This document shows positions 47,254 through 56,270 of a stretch of DNA of 64,000 nucleotides, one piece after another. The translations under genes were made by a program, and so were the position numbers. Every line of letters begins with the position of its first letter. Position 1 is the stretch's first letter. The DNA lies in NCBI RefSeq assembly GCF_014467015.1, contig NZ_CP058559.1, positions 1,736,001-1,800,000 on the forward strand, given 5' to 3'. The notes beneath the pieces are model-generated. The model searched no databases, was not told where the DNA came from, and saw nothing but the letters and a program-made list of their open reading frames with translations. Source of the stretch: Alkalicella caledoniensis (GTDB lineage: Bacteria; Bacillota; Proteinivoracia; Proteinivoracales; Proteinivoracaceae).

Positions 47254-48150
47254 TTAACCTTGAAATAGCCTATTCTCTAGAATTTGGTCCTTCTTAAATT
47301 CTTCAAGGCCTAAATAATAATCCACAGTTTCAATAAGAGCGTCCATGGGTACTAAACCTATAACTTCGGAACCTATAACTGAAACTCCGTAACGTTGTGC
47401 CTCTACCTTTATGAGCTCCTTGGCACGATAAAGTGGTGTTTTTTTGTAATCTACCATATTCATTGATATTTGAACTATGCCTCTTTCCTTTAATTCAACG
47501 CCCATTGCCTTGACACTGTGTAGCCCGCCGCCTGCATGCCTCACATTTTTAGCTATTTTATTTGCTATGTCAATGTTATTTGTATCTAAATTAACATTGA
47601 AAGCCACTAAAGGCATTCTGGCTCCAACTGCAGTTGCCCCTGACTTAGGGTTAAACGCTGAAGGACCATAGTCCGGTTTCCACTTGTCTTCTTGCATCTT
47701 TTCTTGTAACCCTTCATATTCACCTTTGCGAACTTTTGCTAAGTTCGTTCTGTGAGTTGCCGATGCAGCTTTTTCATATAGATACACAGGGATTTTTAGT
47801 TCTTCTCCTATTCTTTGACCTAACGTTCTTGCCAAATCAATACATTCCTCCATGGTTACATCTTTTATGGGTATAAATGGAATTACATCTGTTGCCCCCA
47901 TTCTTGGATGCTCACCTTTATGGGTGGTCATATCAATTAACTCTGCTGCTTTTTTAGCACCTTGAAACACACCTTCAACAATTTTTTCTTTGCTTCCCAC
48001 AAGGGTTACCACAGTCCTGTTATGATCTTTGTCTGAAGAGTAGTCAAGGACTTTGATACCCTCTACGGACCTAATAGCCTCAACTATTTTTTCCACGACC
48101 TCTTGGTTCATTCCTTCACTAAAGTTTGGCACACATTGTACAATAGACAT
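47254..48150 (-). CDS. ftcD: Glutamate formimidoyltransferase (single-domain FtcD)
   Basis: 298 aa: the formiminotransferase N- and C-subdomains only, without the cyclodeaminase part found in the bifunctional mammalian enzyme. It transfers the formimino group from formiminoglutamate to THF. Motifs: VQCVPNFSEG at the start, MTTHKGEHPRMGATDVIPFIP, and NPKSGATAVGARMPLVAFNVNL. No separate cyclodeaminase (fchA) gene is in the window, so the next step must be encoded elsewhere. It lies between hutU and hutI. Confidence 0.96.
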   Translation of the reverse strand: MSIVQCVPNFSEGMNQEVVEKIVEAIRSVEGIKVLDYSSDKDHNRTVVTLVGSKEKIVEGVFQGAKKAAELIDMTTHKGEHPRMGATDVIPFIPIKDVTMEECIDLARTLGQRIGEELKIPVYLYEKAASATHRTNLAKVRKGEYEGLQEKMQEDKWKPDYGPSAFNPKSGATAVGARMPLVAFNVNLDTNNIDIANKIAKNVRHAGGGLHSVKAMGVELKERGIVQISMNMVDYKKTPLYRAKELIKVEAQRYGVSVIGSEVIGLVPMDALIETVDYYLGLEEFKKDQILENRLFQG

Positions 48151-48202
48151 CTAATTACCTCCTTTTATTATATAAAATAAGCATACTTTAAGTTTATTTT
48201 GA

Positions 48203-50236
48203 TTACTTTCTATTTGCCATGGCCTTTTTCACAAGACTTTTTACTAGGTCTTCCTTTGGTATGAAGGGTAGTGTAATATGACTATTATTTTTTGGATCCT
48301 GATTAAATTCCACACTTGTTGTAATGGAATTCTCATTCCTAGCCCATGCCCTTCTCGCCACACCACCCATTACATCCCAAGGCATGGCTGACTTTAGTAT
48401 AGTATCTACCCGTTCACTTCCATCTAAAACCATTCCAAAACCACCATTAATTGATTTTCCTATTCCAACTCCACCACCGTTATGTAGAGCGATTAAACTC
48501 ATACCCCTAGCAGCGTTTCCTGCAAAGCAGTGGGTTGCCATCTCTGCCATTATATTGCTTCCATCCTTAATATTTGCAGTTTCCCTAAAAGGTGAGTCGG
48601 TGCCACTAACATCATGATGATCTCTTCCAAGCATAATAGGCCCAACTTCTCCATTTCTAACCATTTCATTAAATTTAAGTGCGATTTTTGTTCTTCCAGA
48701 AGCATCCTGATATAGTATTCTTGCCTCGGTTCCCACAACCAGTTGGTTTTTCTCGGCATCTCGAATCCAAACATAATTGTCCCTATCTTGGCCCCTTCTA
48801 TTTGGATCAATGCAATCCATTGCCGCCTTATCGGTTTTTACTAAATCTTCGTGCTTCCCACTTAAACATACCCATCTAAAGGGTCCATATCCATAATCAA
48901 ATAATTCTGGTCCCATAATATCTTCTACATAAGAAGGAAAAATGAAGCCATCCTTTTCATCTATACCGTTTTTAGATATTTCCTTTACTCCTGCATCATA
49001 TACTGCTTTCATAAAAGCATTTCCATAGTCAAAGAAATAAGTACCTTTGCTTACTAGGCTCTTTATAAGTTTAAAATGTCTTTCTAGTGATTTATCAACC
49101 TGTATTTTAAATGTTTCTCTGTCATTTTTGAGCATTTGTGTTCTTTCTTCAAAGGTTATGCCTTGGGGACAATACCCTCCTTCGTATACAGCATGGCAGG
49201 ACGTTTGATCTGATAGCAAGTCAATTTTTATGTTGTTTTCGTCAGCGTAAGCTAGTAAATCTATAATATTGCCGTGATACCCAATTGATATGGGTTCCCT
49301 ATTCTCCATGTATTTTATCGCCGTTCTATATACCTCATCTAAATCAGAGGAAATAAGACTAACCCATCCTTGTTTATACCTAGTTTCTATTCTAGAGTAG
49401 TCTACCTCTGCTATTATCCCTACACCATTTGCGATTTCAACTGCCTTAGGCTGGGCACCACTCATTCCACCTAGACCAGACGATACAAAGAGTTTTCCCC
49501 TTAGATCCTCATGCTCTCCTAAGCCTAGTTTCAGTCTTCCTGCATTTAACAGAGTGTTAAATGTGCCATGTACTATACCCTGAGGTCCTATGTACATCCA
49601 TCCACCGGCAGTCATTTGCCCGTAGTTGGCTACCCCCATTTGTTCTGCAATATCCCAGTCCTTAGGATTATCAAACATACCTACCATAAGGGCATTGCTA
49701 ATTATTACTCGGGGGCTGTCAGGCTTTGAGTCAAATAAACCTAAAGGATGACCAGACATTATCACCAGCGTCTGATGCTCTGTCAATGCTTCAAGATATT
49801 TTTTAATTAGTCTATATTGCATCCAGTTTTGACATACTTTACCTGTTTCCCCGTAGGTTACTAATTCGTATGGGTATAGGGCAACATCAAAGTCAAGATT
49901 ATTATCCATCATAACTTGAAATGCTTTACCTTCAATACAGTTACCTCTATAATGGTCTATTGATTTAGCTTTTATATTACCTTCCGGTCTAAAACGGTAC
50001 CCGTATATCCTACCCATTGTCAATAGTTCATCCAAAAATTCTGGAGCTAGTTCCTCATGAAGCTCTTCTGGCACGTATCTTAGGGCATTTTTCAATGCTA
50101 TTTCTGTTTGGCCAGGGGATAAACTAAACCCTCTATCTGGAGCCCTCCGTATTCCCTCTACAAACTCAGGCATCTTAGGTAGTTCATTGTCTAATTTAAT
50201 AATCATACCCTTTGCTATATCATAGTTTGATATCAT
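48203..50236 (-). CDS. hutU: Urocanate hydratase
   Basis: 677 aa, belonging to the longer form of the family (Bacillus HutU is about 550). It adds water to urocanate, with NAD+ as a tightly bound electrophile, giving imidazolonepropionate. Hallmarks: MTAGGWMYIGPQGIVHGTFNTLLNAGRL, LFVSSGLGGMSGAQPKA, DYGNAFMKAVYDAG, GPFRWVCLSGKHEDL with the active-site cysteine, and GRDHHDVSGTDSPFRET. It follows hutH by 80 bp. Confidence 0.97.
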   Translation of the reverse strand: MISNYDIAKGMIIKLDNELPKMPEFVEGIRRAPDRGFSLSPGQTEIALKNALRYVPEELHEELAPEFLDELLTMGRIYGYRFRPEGNIKAKSIDHYRGNCIEGKAFQVMMDNNLDFDVALYPYELVTYGETGKVCQNWMQYRLIKKYLEALTEHQTLVIMSGHPLGLFDSKPDSPRVIISNALMVGMFDNPKDWDIAEQMGVANYGQMTAGGWMYIGPQGIVHGTFNTLLNAGRLKLGLGEHEDLRGKLFVSSGLGGMSGAQPKAVEIANGVGIIAEVDYSRIETRYKQGWVSLISSDLDEVYRTAIKYMENREPISIGYHGNIIDLLAYADENNIKIDLLSDQTSCHAVYEGGYCPQGITFEERTQMLKNDRETFKIQVDKSLERHFKLIKSLVSKGTYFFDYGNAFMKAVYDAGVKEISKNGIDEKDGFIFPSYVEDIMGPELFDYGYGPFRWVCLSGKHEDLVKTDKAAMDCIDPNRRGQDRDNYVWIRDAEKNQLVVGTEARILYQDASGRTKIALKFNEMVRNGEVGPIMLGRDHHDVSGTDSPFRETANIKDGSNIMAEMATHCFAGNAARGMSLIALHNGGGVGIGKSINGGFGMVLDGSERVDTILKSAMPWDVMGGVARRAWARNENSITTSVEFNQDPKNNSHITLPFIPKEDLVKSLVKKAMANRK

Positions 50237-50316
50237 TATGAATCTCTCCTTTCAAAGACTAAATTTTGATACTTTGGTCTTTTAGAACGTCTAAAATTAG
50301 AAATAGATTTGTCCGT

Positions 50317-51840
50317 CTAGTTTAATTTCACAAGGCCTTCTATGTTTTTTAAAATATTGCCAGATTTAATTATCTCTGCACACTTGTTTATGTCTATATG
50401 AAGCTCTCTATCTTTTGTTAGTTTTGCTACTTCTCCCCTAACTAATTTATAAACTTCCTTTGTTACAGGTGACATCATTTCTGGTTCTTTAAAATCTAAA
50501 GCTTGAATGGCACATAAAAGTTCTATAGCAAAAACGTTAATTGTGTTATCAATAACCTTTAAAGCTTTTCTTGCTGCTATGGTACCCATACTAACATGGT
50601 CTTCTTGGTTAGCTGAACTTGGGATTGAATCAACGGATGCCGGAGAACAAAGACCTTTGTTCTCAGATACAAGGCTTGCAGCCACATACTGAGGTATCAT
50701 AAACCCTGAATTTAACCCACCTTCCTCCACTAAAAATGGTGGTAGACCACTTAATTGCGGGTTAACTAATCTTTCAATTCTTCTTTCTGATATGTTTGCA
50801 AATTCAGATACTGCGATTGCTAGTACATCCATAGCTATTGCAACAGGCTGCCCATGGAAATTCCCTCCTGAAATAACTTCACCTGTCTCTGTAAAAATTA
50901 GAGGGTTATCTGTTACTGAGTTAATTTCTGTATTAATTATTTTCCCAACGTAGTCTAAAGCTTCTCTAGAACCACCATGTACCTGGGGTACACATCTTAA
51001 AGTGTAAGCATCTTGAACTCTAACTTCCCCTTGTCTTGTCACAAGTTTACTTCCTTCTAAGATTGTCCTTAAGTTTTCTGCACTGTCTTTTTGGCCTTTA
51101 TGTGGCCTAATCAGAGCAATTCTGTGGTCATATGCATCTATAATACCTCCGAGGGCCTCACAGGTAACAGAAGCTATTAAATCAGCGAGCTTTTTTATTT
51201 CATTACTTTTATCTACGCCTATTACACCACAAGAGGTCATGGCCTGGGTGCCGTTAATTAACGCTAAGCCCTCCTTAGCTTTTAACTCAACGGGCTTTAA
51301 CCCAGCATCATTCAAAGCCTGTTCCCCCGTTAAGATTGCACCATTAAAGGCTGCCCTTCCTCTACCTAACATAACCAGTGCCATATGAGCTAATGGCACC
51401 AAATCACCACTAGCTCCCAGTGACCCTTGACTAGGAACCACTGGGATGACATTTTTATTAATCATGTCTATAAGTAGTGTTAATGTCTCCATGGTTATTC
51501 CAGAGTATCCAGTGGCCAAGGAGTTAGCACGTAGTAACATCATGGTTTTTACAATATCATCACTGAATTTCTCACCTACTCCACATGCATGGCTTATTAT
51601 TAGGTTTAATTGTAACTGAGAGGTCTTTGAACTATCTATGAATACATCACTAAATTTCCCAAATCCAGTTGTTATGCCATATATTATTTCCTCTTTACTG
51701 ATAATATCGTTTACATATTCCCTACTTCTTTTAACTTGTTCTATTCCATTTGCAGATAATTCCACCGGTATATTTTCGTAAATAACTTTTTTAATTTGAT
51801 CAATAGTAAGTGATTGTCCATCTAATAAGACTTTATCCAT
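50317..51840 (-). CDS. hutH: Histidine ammonia-lyase
   Basis: 507 aa. It deaminates histidine to urocanate, the first step. The MIO cofactor forms from the Ala-Ser-Gly in PSQGSLGASGDLVPLAHMAL near residue 143. YGITTGFGKF near residue 54 carries the catalytic tyrosine; also NFHGQPVAIAMDVLA and QEDHVSMG. It opens the hutH-hutU-ftcD-hutI set, 109 bp after ftsH with only a weak terminator between; no clear HutR or catabolite-control site was recognised. Confidence 0.98.
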   Translation of the reverse strand: MDKVLLDGQSLTIDQIKKVIYENIPVELSANGIEQVKRSREYVNDIISKEEIIYGITTGFGKFSDVFIDSSKTSQLQLNLIISHACGVGEKFSDDIVKTMMLLRANSLATGYSGITMETLTLLIDMINKNVIPVVPSQGSLGASGDLVPLAHMALVMLGRGRAAFNGAILTGEQALNDAGLKPVELKAKEGLALINGTQAMTSCGVIGVDKSNEIKKLADLIASVTCEALGGIIDAYDHRIALIRPHKGQKDSAENLRTILEGSKLVTRQGEVRVQDAYTLRCVPQVHGGSREALDYVGKIINTEINSVTDNPLIFTETGEVISGGNFHGQPVAIAMDVLAIAVSEFANISERRIERLVNPQLSGLPPFLVEEGGLNSGFMIPQYVAASLVSENKGLCSPASVDSIPSSANQEDHVSMGTIAARKALKVIDNTINVFAIELLCAIQALDFKEPEMMSPVTKEVYKLVRGEVAKLTKDRELHIDINKCAEIIKSGNILKNIEGLVKLN

Positions 51841-51878
51841 TGAATTCTTTCCTCCTTTAGTGTGGTCAAGGGTAAAGC

Positions 51879-51923
51879 AAAGAGGGCCCGATACTTCATT
51901 TTAATGAAATACCTAGCCCCCTT
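51879..51923 (-). terminator. Possible terminator of ftsH or leader hairpin of hutH
   Basis: An imperfect stem of AAAGAGGGC with GCCCCCTTT, closed by TACTTCATT / AATGAAATA. The U-tract in the leftward RNA is broken (CUCUUUGCUUU), so termination may be leaky. Confidence 0.5.
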
Positions 51924-51949
51924 TCTTTAAGAGTTTATCTTTATATTTT

Positions 51950-53797
51950 TTACTTTTCTATGTTTGGATCCTCTGTTTGTTCTTGCTCAGCATTTTCTAG
52001 TTCTCTTCCTTCAACTAAAGCTAAAAATTCTTCGGCGTTTATTGTTTCTTTTTCTAAAAGAGTCTTAGCCACAAGCTCAAGTTTATCCCTATGTGTTGTC
52101 AATACATCTTCTGCACGTTTATAGCAATTTTCTACAATATCCTTTGTTTCTTCGTCGATTGCTTTTGCGATCTCTTCACTGTAGTTTCTATCTCTACTTA
52201 TATCTCTCCCTAGGAAAACCTGATCTTGCTTTTGTCCAAATGTCAATGGTCCAAGTCTTTCACTCATACCAAATTCCATAATCATTTTATGGGTAAGTTG
52301 AGTCACTCTTTCTATGTCATTTTGAGCTCCAGTACTAATTTCATTTAACATTAGCTGTTCTGCAACTCTCCCACCAAGGAACATTGCAAGTTTGTCAAGT
52401 ATCTCACTTTTAGACATAAAATATCTATCCTCAATGGGTAGTGCCAATGTATAACCACCGGCTCTGCCGCGAGGGACAATTGTTACTTTATGGATAGGAT
52501 CGGCATGCTCTAAAAAGTGACCAACTAGGGCATGACCTGCTTCATGATAAGCTACTAGCTTGTTTTCAGCATGGCTACGGACTTTCTTCTTCTTCTCAGG
52601 ACCTGCCATTACTCTATCAATGGCATTTTCCAAATCGTCCATGCCTACAATTTTTAAATTTCTTCTTGCTGCTAAAAGAGCCGCTTCATTTATTAAATTC
52701 TCTAAGTCTGCACCAGTAAATCCAGGTGTTCTCTTTGCTAACACTTCCAAGTTAACGTTTTCTGCCAAAGGTTTTCCTTTGCTATGAACTTCTAGGATTT
52801 CTTCCCTCCCCTTAACATCAGGTGAATCCACTGTAACTTGCCTGTCAAAGCGTCCTGGCCTTAGAAGGGCATTATCTAATATATCTGGTCTATTTGTAGC
52901 AGCCATAATTATAATTCCTTCATTTGCTCCAAATCCATCCATTTCTACCAGGAGCTGGTTTAAAGTCTGTTCCCTCTCATCGTGACCACCACCAAGCCCT
53001 GCTCCCCTTTGTCTACCTACTGCATCTATCTCATCAATAAATATAATACATGGAGAATTTTTCTTAGCGTTTTCAAATAAATCTCTAACCCTAGAAGCTC
53101 CCACACCAACAAACATCTCTACGAAATCTGAACCACTTATACTGAAGAAAGGAACTCCTGCCTCTCCGGCCACAGCCCTTGCTAACAAGGTTTTACCTGT
53201 TCCTGGAGGCCCAAATAACAAAATTCCCTTTGGAATCCTAGCTCCTAGATCGATGAATTTTTTTGGTGCTTTTAAAAAGTCTACAACTTCTTCTAATTCT
53301 TCTTTTGCTTCATCAACACCTGCTACATCATTAAATGTAACCTTCTTTTGGTTCCCGTCATGTAGCTTAGCTTTACTTTTTCCAAAGTTCATAACTCTAC
53401 TTCCCCCACCTTGGGATTGTTGCATAAAGAAGAAAAATACAACAAGCAGTAAGACAAAGGGAAGAATGTAAGTTAGTATGGATACAAAGAAGTTAGGTCT
53501 TGGAGCAGGTCTTATATCTATTGGAATGTTTCTTTCCTGAGCTATTGGGGCTATATCTGAACTGAAAAGATCTTCCGTTACATTCACAGTGAAGTTTTCA
53601 CCATCTATAAGTTCTCCTCGAAGGACTGTTTCTTCTTTCTCAATGTTTTTAATTTGACCTGCTTCGAGCTTTGATAAAAACTCTGTATAGGTCAGCTCAT
53701 TCCTTTCGGGGAAACTTAGGTCAAGGCCCCCTCTAAATAAAGTAAATGCTACTAATAGTAGTAATATATATATGCTTAATCTGCGATAGTTTTTCAT
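51950..53797 (-). CDS. ftsH: ATP-dependent zinc metalloprotease FtsH
   Basis: 615 aa. It is a membrane AAA+ protease for quality control of membrane and regulatory proteins, also needed for sporulation in Bacillus. Two membrane helices (about 7-23 and 105-125) flank an extracytoplasmic domain. The AAA module has Walker A GPPGTGKT (near 202), Walker [16 protein letters not shown] and the pore loop FVG. The protease domain has HEAGH with a downstream Asp ligand. The C-terminus is a short acidic tail. Immediately downstream of hpt, as in Bacillus. Confidence 0.98.
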   Translation of the reverse strand: MKNYRRLSIYILLLLVAFTLFRGGLDLSFPERNELTYTEFLSKLEAGQIKNIEKEETVLRGELIDGENFTVNVTEDLFSSDIAPIAQERNIPIDIRPAPRPNFFVSILTYILPFVLLLVVFFFFMQQSQGGGSRVMNFGKSKAKLHDGNQKKVTFNDVAGVDEAKEELEEVVDFLKAPKKFIDLGARIPKGILLFGPPGTGKTLLARAVAGEAGVPFFSISGSDFVEMFVGVGASRVRDLFENAKKNSPCIIFIDEIDAVGRQRGAGLGGGHDEREQTLNQLLVEMDGFGANEGIIIMAATNRPDILDNALLRPGRFDRQVTVDSPDVKGREEILEVHSKGKPLAENVNLEVLAKRTPGFTGADLENLINEAALLAARRNLKIVGMDDLENAIDRVMAGPEKKKKVRSHAENKLVAYHEAGHALVGHFLEHADPIHKVTIVPRGRAGGYTLALPIEDRYFMSKSEILDKLAMFLGGRVAEQLMLNEISTGAQNDIERVTQLTHKMIMEFGMSERLGPLTFGQKQDQVFLGRDISRDRNYSEEIAKAIDEETKDIVENCYKRAEDVLTTHRDKLELVAKTLLEKETINAEEFLALVEGRELENAEQEQTEDPNIEK

Positions 53798-53855
53798 CCG
53801 TTTCCTCCTCTCATTATCTGTTATTATTTTAACACATTCTGTAAATCTTTACAAT

Positions 53856-54392
53856 TTACTTAATAATTTCAGCTTTAGGAATAAATACATAAGGAACATT
53901 TCTAAATTTTTCATCATAATCCAAACCATAGCCTACTACGAAATGGTCTTCTATTACGAAACCAGTATAGTCAGGTTTTACCCTTGATACTCTACGGGCT
54001 GGTTTGTCTAGCAAAGTACAAATTGCTAAAGAAGCTGGTTTTCTGCTTTCTAAGTTTTGAATTAGGTAACTTAAAGTGAGACCTGAGTCAATGATATCCT
54101 CAACTATAATTATATGACGATTTTCTATGGATGTATCTAAATCTTTTATTATCTTAACTACTCCAGATGACTGTGTAGAAGCTCCATAGCTAGATACGGC
54201 CATAAAATCCATATCCATAGGTATAGTAATTTCCTTCGATAGATCTGACATGAACATAATAGCTCCTTTTAAAACACAAATGAGCAAAAGGTCTTTACCT
54301 TTATAGTCTAAGGATATTCTTTCACCTAGTTCCTTCACTTTTTTAGCTATCTCATCTTCTGTTATTAAAATTTCTTCCACAAACTGCTTCAT
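53856..54392 (-). CDS. hpt: Hypoxanthine-guanine phosphoribosyltransferase
   Basis: 178 aa. A purine-salvage enzyme making IMP/GMP from hypoxanthine/guanine and PRPP. The PRPP-binding motif is IIIVEDIIDSGLTLSYL in the second half; the flexible loop MAVSSYGASTQSSG and the purine-binding segment KPDYTGFVIEDHFVVGYGLDYDE are intact. It directly abuts tilS (1-bp separation), conserved in Firmicutes. Confidence 0.97.
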   Translation of the reverse strand: MKQFVEEILITEDEIAKKVKELGERISLDYKGKDLLLICVLKGAIMFMSDLSKEITIPMDMDFMAVSSYGASTQSSGVVKIIKDLDTSIENRHIIIVEDIIDSGLTLSYLIQNLESRKPASLAICTLLDKPARRVSRVKPDYTGFVIEDHFVVGYGLDYDEKFRNVPYVFIPKAEIIK

Positions 54393-55763
54393 TTAATTTC
54401 CTCCGTTTCTATTTATGTAAATATAATATTTGTGCCCCTTACCTTCTTTTATATAGTAAGGGCCACTAACCCTATGCCCCAATATAGCTATAATGTTATT
54501 TTTTGCATCTACCAGCAATGGTATTTCATCACGGTTATGCTTAGCTATTTTCTTGTCGATAAATATATCCTTAACTTTTTTTGTGCCTCCATTAGGCGAT
54601 AATTTTATAATGTCGCCATCTTCCCTCTTTCTAATAGTCAGAGGCATATGGGCATTGCTCAAGTCTACCACGTGATTAGGATTTCCTACTAGATCTTTTG
54701 TAATTAGGATTTTTTCATCTCCATGCACAGTAATCTTGTTGATTTCTACACCTATATTTTTATTATTCTCTAATGTTTTATTTCCTTCTTGCACTTTGAT
54801 AAAAAACCCTAAATTGCTTCCCCATCGTGCAAACTTAATCCCATTAGGCAATTGTAGTGTGGTAGCCTTATTGGTCACGATGCTATCTATTAATACTTGA
54901 TAGTGTGAGGAACTAAGCTCCCGCAGATCGTATAAATCGTTTTTGACAAAGGCTATTCTTAGTACCCACCCAATTAAGGCTGGGTGATATTCACTTAGAC
55001 TAGTATCCAAAACAAGTTTGTAGCCCTGGTGCTCTTTTGTTTTATCCACTAAGGATAAAACCCTTGTGGCCTCTTGAGTAAAGTACTCTTCTTCAAGTTT
55101 ATGTATTTTAGAATTGTTGATGACAGCACTTTTAAACCCGTCCCCTAGCTCTTTTTCCAAGAAGGGTATAATGTTAAGTCTAAATTTATTGCGAGAGTAT
55201 TTATCTTTTTTATTACTGCTATCTACTCGATATTTTATGCTATTTTCATCTAAAAATTGCATAATATCCTTTTTTGTAAAATCCAAAAGTGGTCTTAATA
55301 AAATAAGCCCTTTTTGATTCACCATTTCTTTGATCCCAGATAATCCCGTCAAACCCGCTCCTCGAAAAAAATTCATGAGTATAGTTTCTAATTGATCATC
55401 TTTGTGCTGTGCCAACGCCACTATGTTAGTTGATTCTTTATCACATACGTCCCTTAAAAAATTATATCTAGTTTTTCTCGCTTGGTTTTGTAAGGAACCA
55501 CCTTGTAAAACCTGCCTCTTCTCAATTGTATAAGGCAGCCCTAGGGATTTTGCTATATACTTTACAAACTGTGCATCTTTTTCTGATTCTTCACCACGTA
55601 AGTCATGATTTAAATGTGCTACGTGAATACAAAGTCCCATATTCTTTAGAATGTATAGTAGAGCTATAGAGTCTGGCCCACCGGACACAGCAACAACAAC
55701 TTTTTTTCCTTTTAAATTATACTTAATAATAAACCCTTTAATATGATTCTCTAGGTGAAGCAT
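54393..55763 (-). CDS. tilS: tRNA(Ile)-lysidine synthetase
   Basis: 456 aa. It modifies C34 of the CAU-anticodon tRNA-Ile to lysidine so that AUA is read as isoleucine; essential. The N-terminal PP-loop ATPase has VVVAVSGGPDSIALLYIL (near 22-38), then HLNHDLRGEES, ALAQHKDDQLETILMNFFRGAGLTGLSG and RPLL. The middle and C-terminal parts form the tRNA-binding TilS domains. First gene of tilS-hpt-ftsH. Confidence 0.97.
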   Translation of the reverse strand: MLHLENHIKGFIIKYNLKGKKVVVAVSGGPDSIALLYILKNMGLCIHVAHLNHDLRGEESEKDAQFVKYIAKSLGLPYTIEKRQVLQGGSLQNQARKTRYNFLRDVCDKESTNIVALAQHKDDQLETILMNFFRGAGLTGLSGIKEMVNQKGLILLRPLLDFTKKDIMQFLDENSIKYRVDSSNKKDKYSRNKFRLNIIPFLEKELGDGFKSAVINNSKIHKLEEEYFTQEATRVLSLVDKTKEHQGYKLVLDTSLSEYHPALIGWVLRIAFVKNDLYDLRELSSSHYQVLIDSIVTNKATTLQLPNGIKFARWGSNLGFFIKVQEGNKTLENNKNIGVEINKITVHGDEKILITKDLVGNPNHVVDLSNAHMPLTIRKREDGDIIKLSPNGGTKKVKDIFIDKKIAKHNRDEIPLLVDAKNNIIAILGHRVSGPYYIKEGKGHKYYIYINRNGGN

Positions 55764-55967
55764 TTTAACACCTCTAAATCCTTTATATTATTTTATAGTA
55801 GTTTATAAATGTTTTTTTTTCAATACTAATTTCGATTATTTTCAAATATAACAGTAAATATTCCCTTTCTTTTCAAAGTTATGCTTTTATTTTACACAAA
55901 CAGTGAATCATTTTTAACCCTACTTTATAGTTTGTTGGGACAGGCAAACAGTCCCATAAGAACAAAA

Positions 55968-55981
55968 GCGCCGTTCGGCGC
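55968..55981 (-). terminator. Isolated terminator hairpin
   Basis: GCGCCG-TT-CGGCGC followed in the leftward RNA by UUUUGUUCUU. No gene ends directly before it; it could be the old terminator of spoIIE, now separated by the repeats at 55994-56182. Confidence 0.6.
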
Positions 55982-55993
55982 GTAAGTTCAAAA

Positions 55994-56054
55994 GAGCCTA
56001 ACACGGATTTTGAAAAGAGATTACACGAATTACACGGATCTGTTAGTTTTGAAA
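55994..56054. repeat. Dispersed repeat, copy 2
   Basis: AGCCTAACACGGATTTTGAA, AAAGAGATTACACGAATTA, then GTTAGTTTTG, similar to 20225-20278. It lies directly next to the short MITE-like copy in a 488-bp gene-free interval between tilS and spoIIE. Confidence 0.6.
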
Positions 56055-56074
56055 GACCTTCATTGTAGCTTTCT

Positions 56075-56182
56075 GACAAAGTCTTTGACCCCAGTGCATG
56101 ATTAACTAAAGCAGTACCATTAAATCTCGACGTAGAGTTTCCACTGCGTAGTTAATCTGCGACATTCAAAAATGACTTTGTC
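56075..56182. mobile_element. MITE-like palindromic element, short copy
   Basis: 108 bp from GACAAAGTC to GACTTTGTC. The whole sequence folds on itself: GATTAACTA..GCAGT on the left arm is mirrored on the right, with a CTC-GACGTA-GAG tip. The ends match the long copy (TTGACCC, TGCAT..ATTAA, AAAGCAGTAC on the left; TGCGACATTC and AAAAATGACTTTGTC on the right) but the centre differs. Confidence 0.75.
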
Positions 56183-56237
56183 GCTATCAAAAATATCCAC
56201 ATGGCTAGGCAATCTATACTTTCCTATGCAAAAATAA

Positions 56238-56270
56238 ATGCAAAAAGGGAGTTACACCCCTTTTTGCATT
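56238..56270 (-). terminator. Terminator of spoIIE
   Basis: AATGCAAAAAGGG with CCCTTTTTGCATT around a short loop, followed by UAUUUUUG in the leftward RNA; overlaps the last codons of spoIIE. Confidence 0.85.

Noticed and set aside
55879-56079. 66-aa open frame between tilS and spoIIE
   Set aside because: It covers the isolated terminator hairpin and the dispersed repeat, with no ribosome site and no recognisable family.
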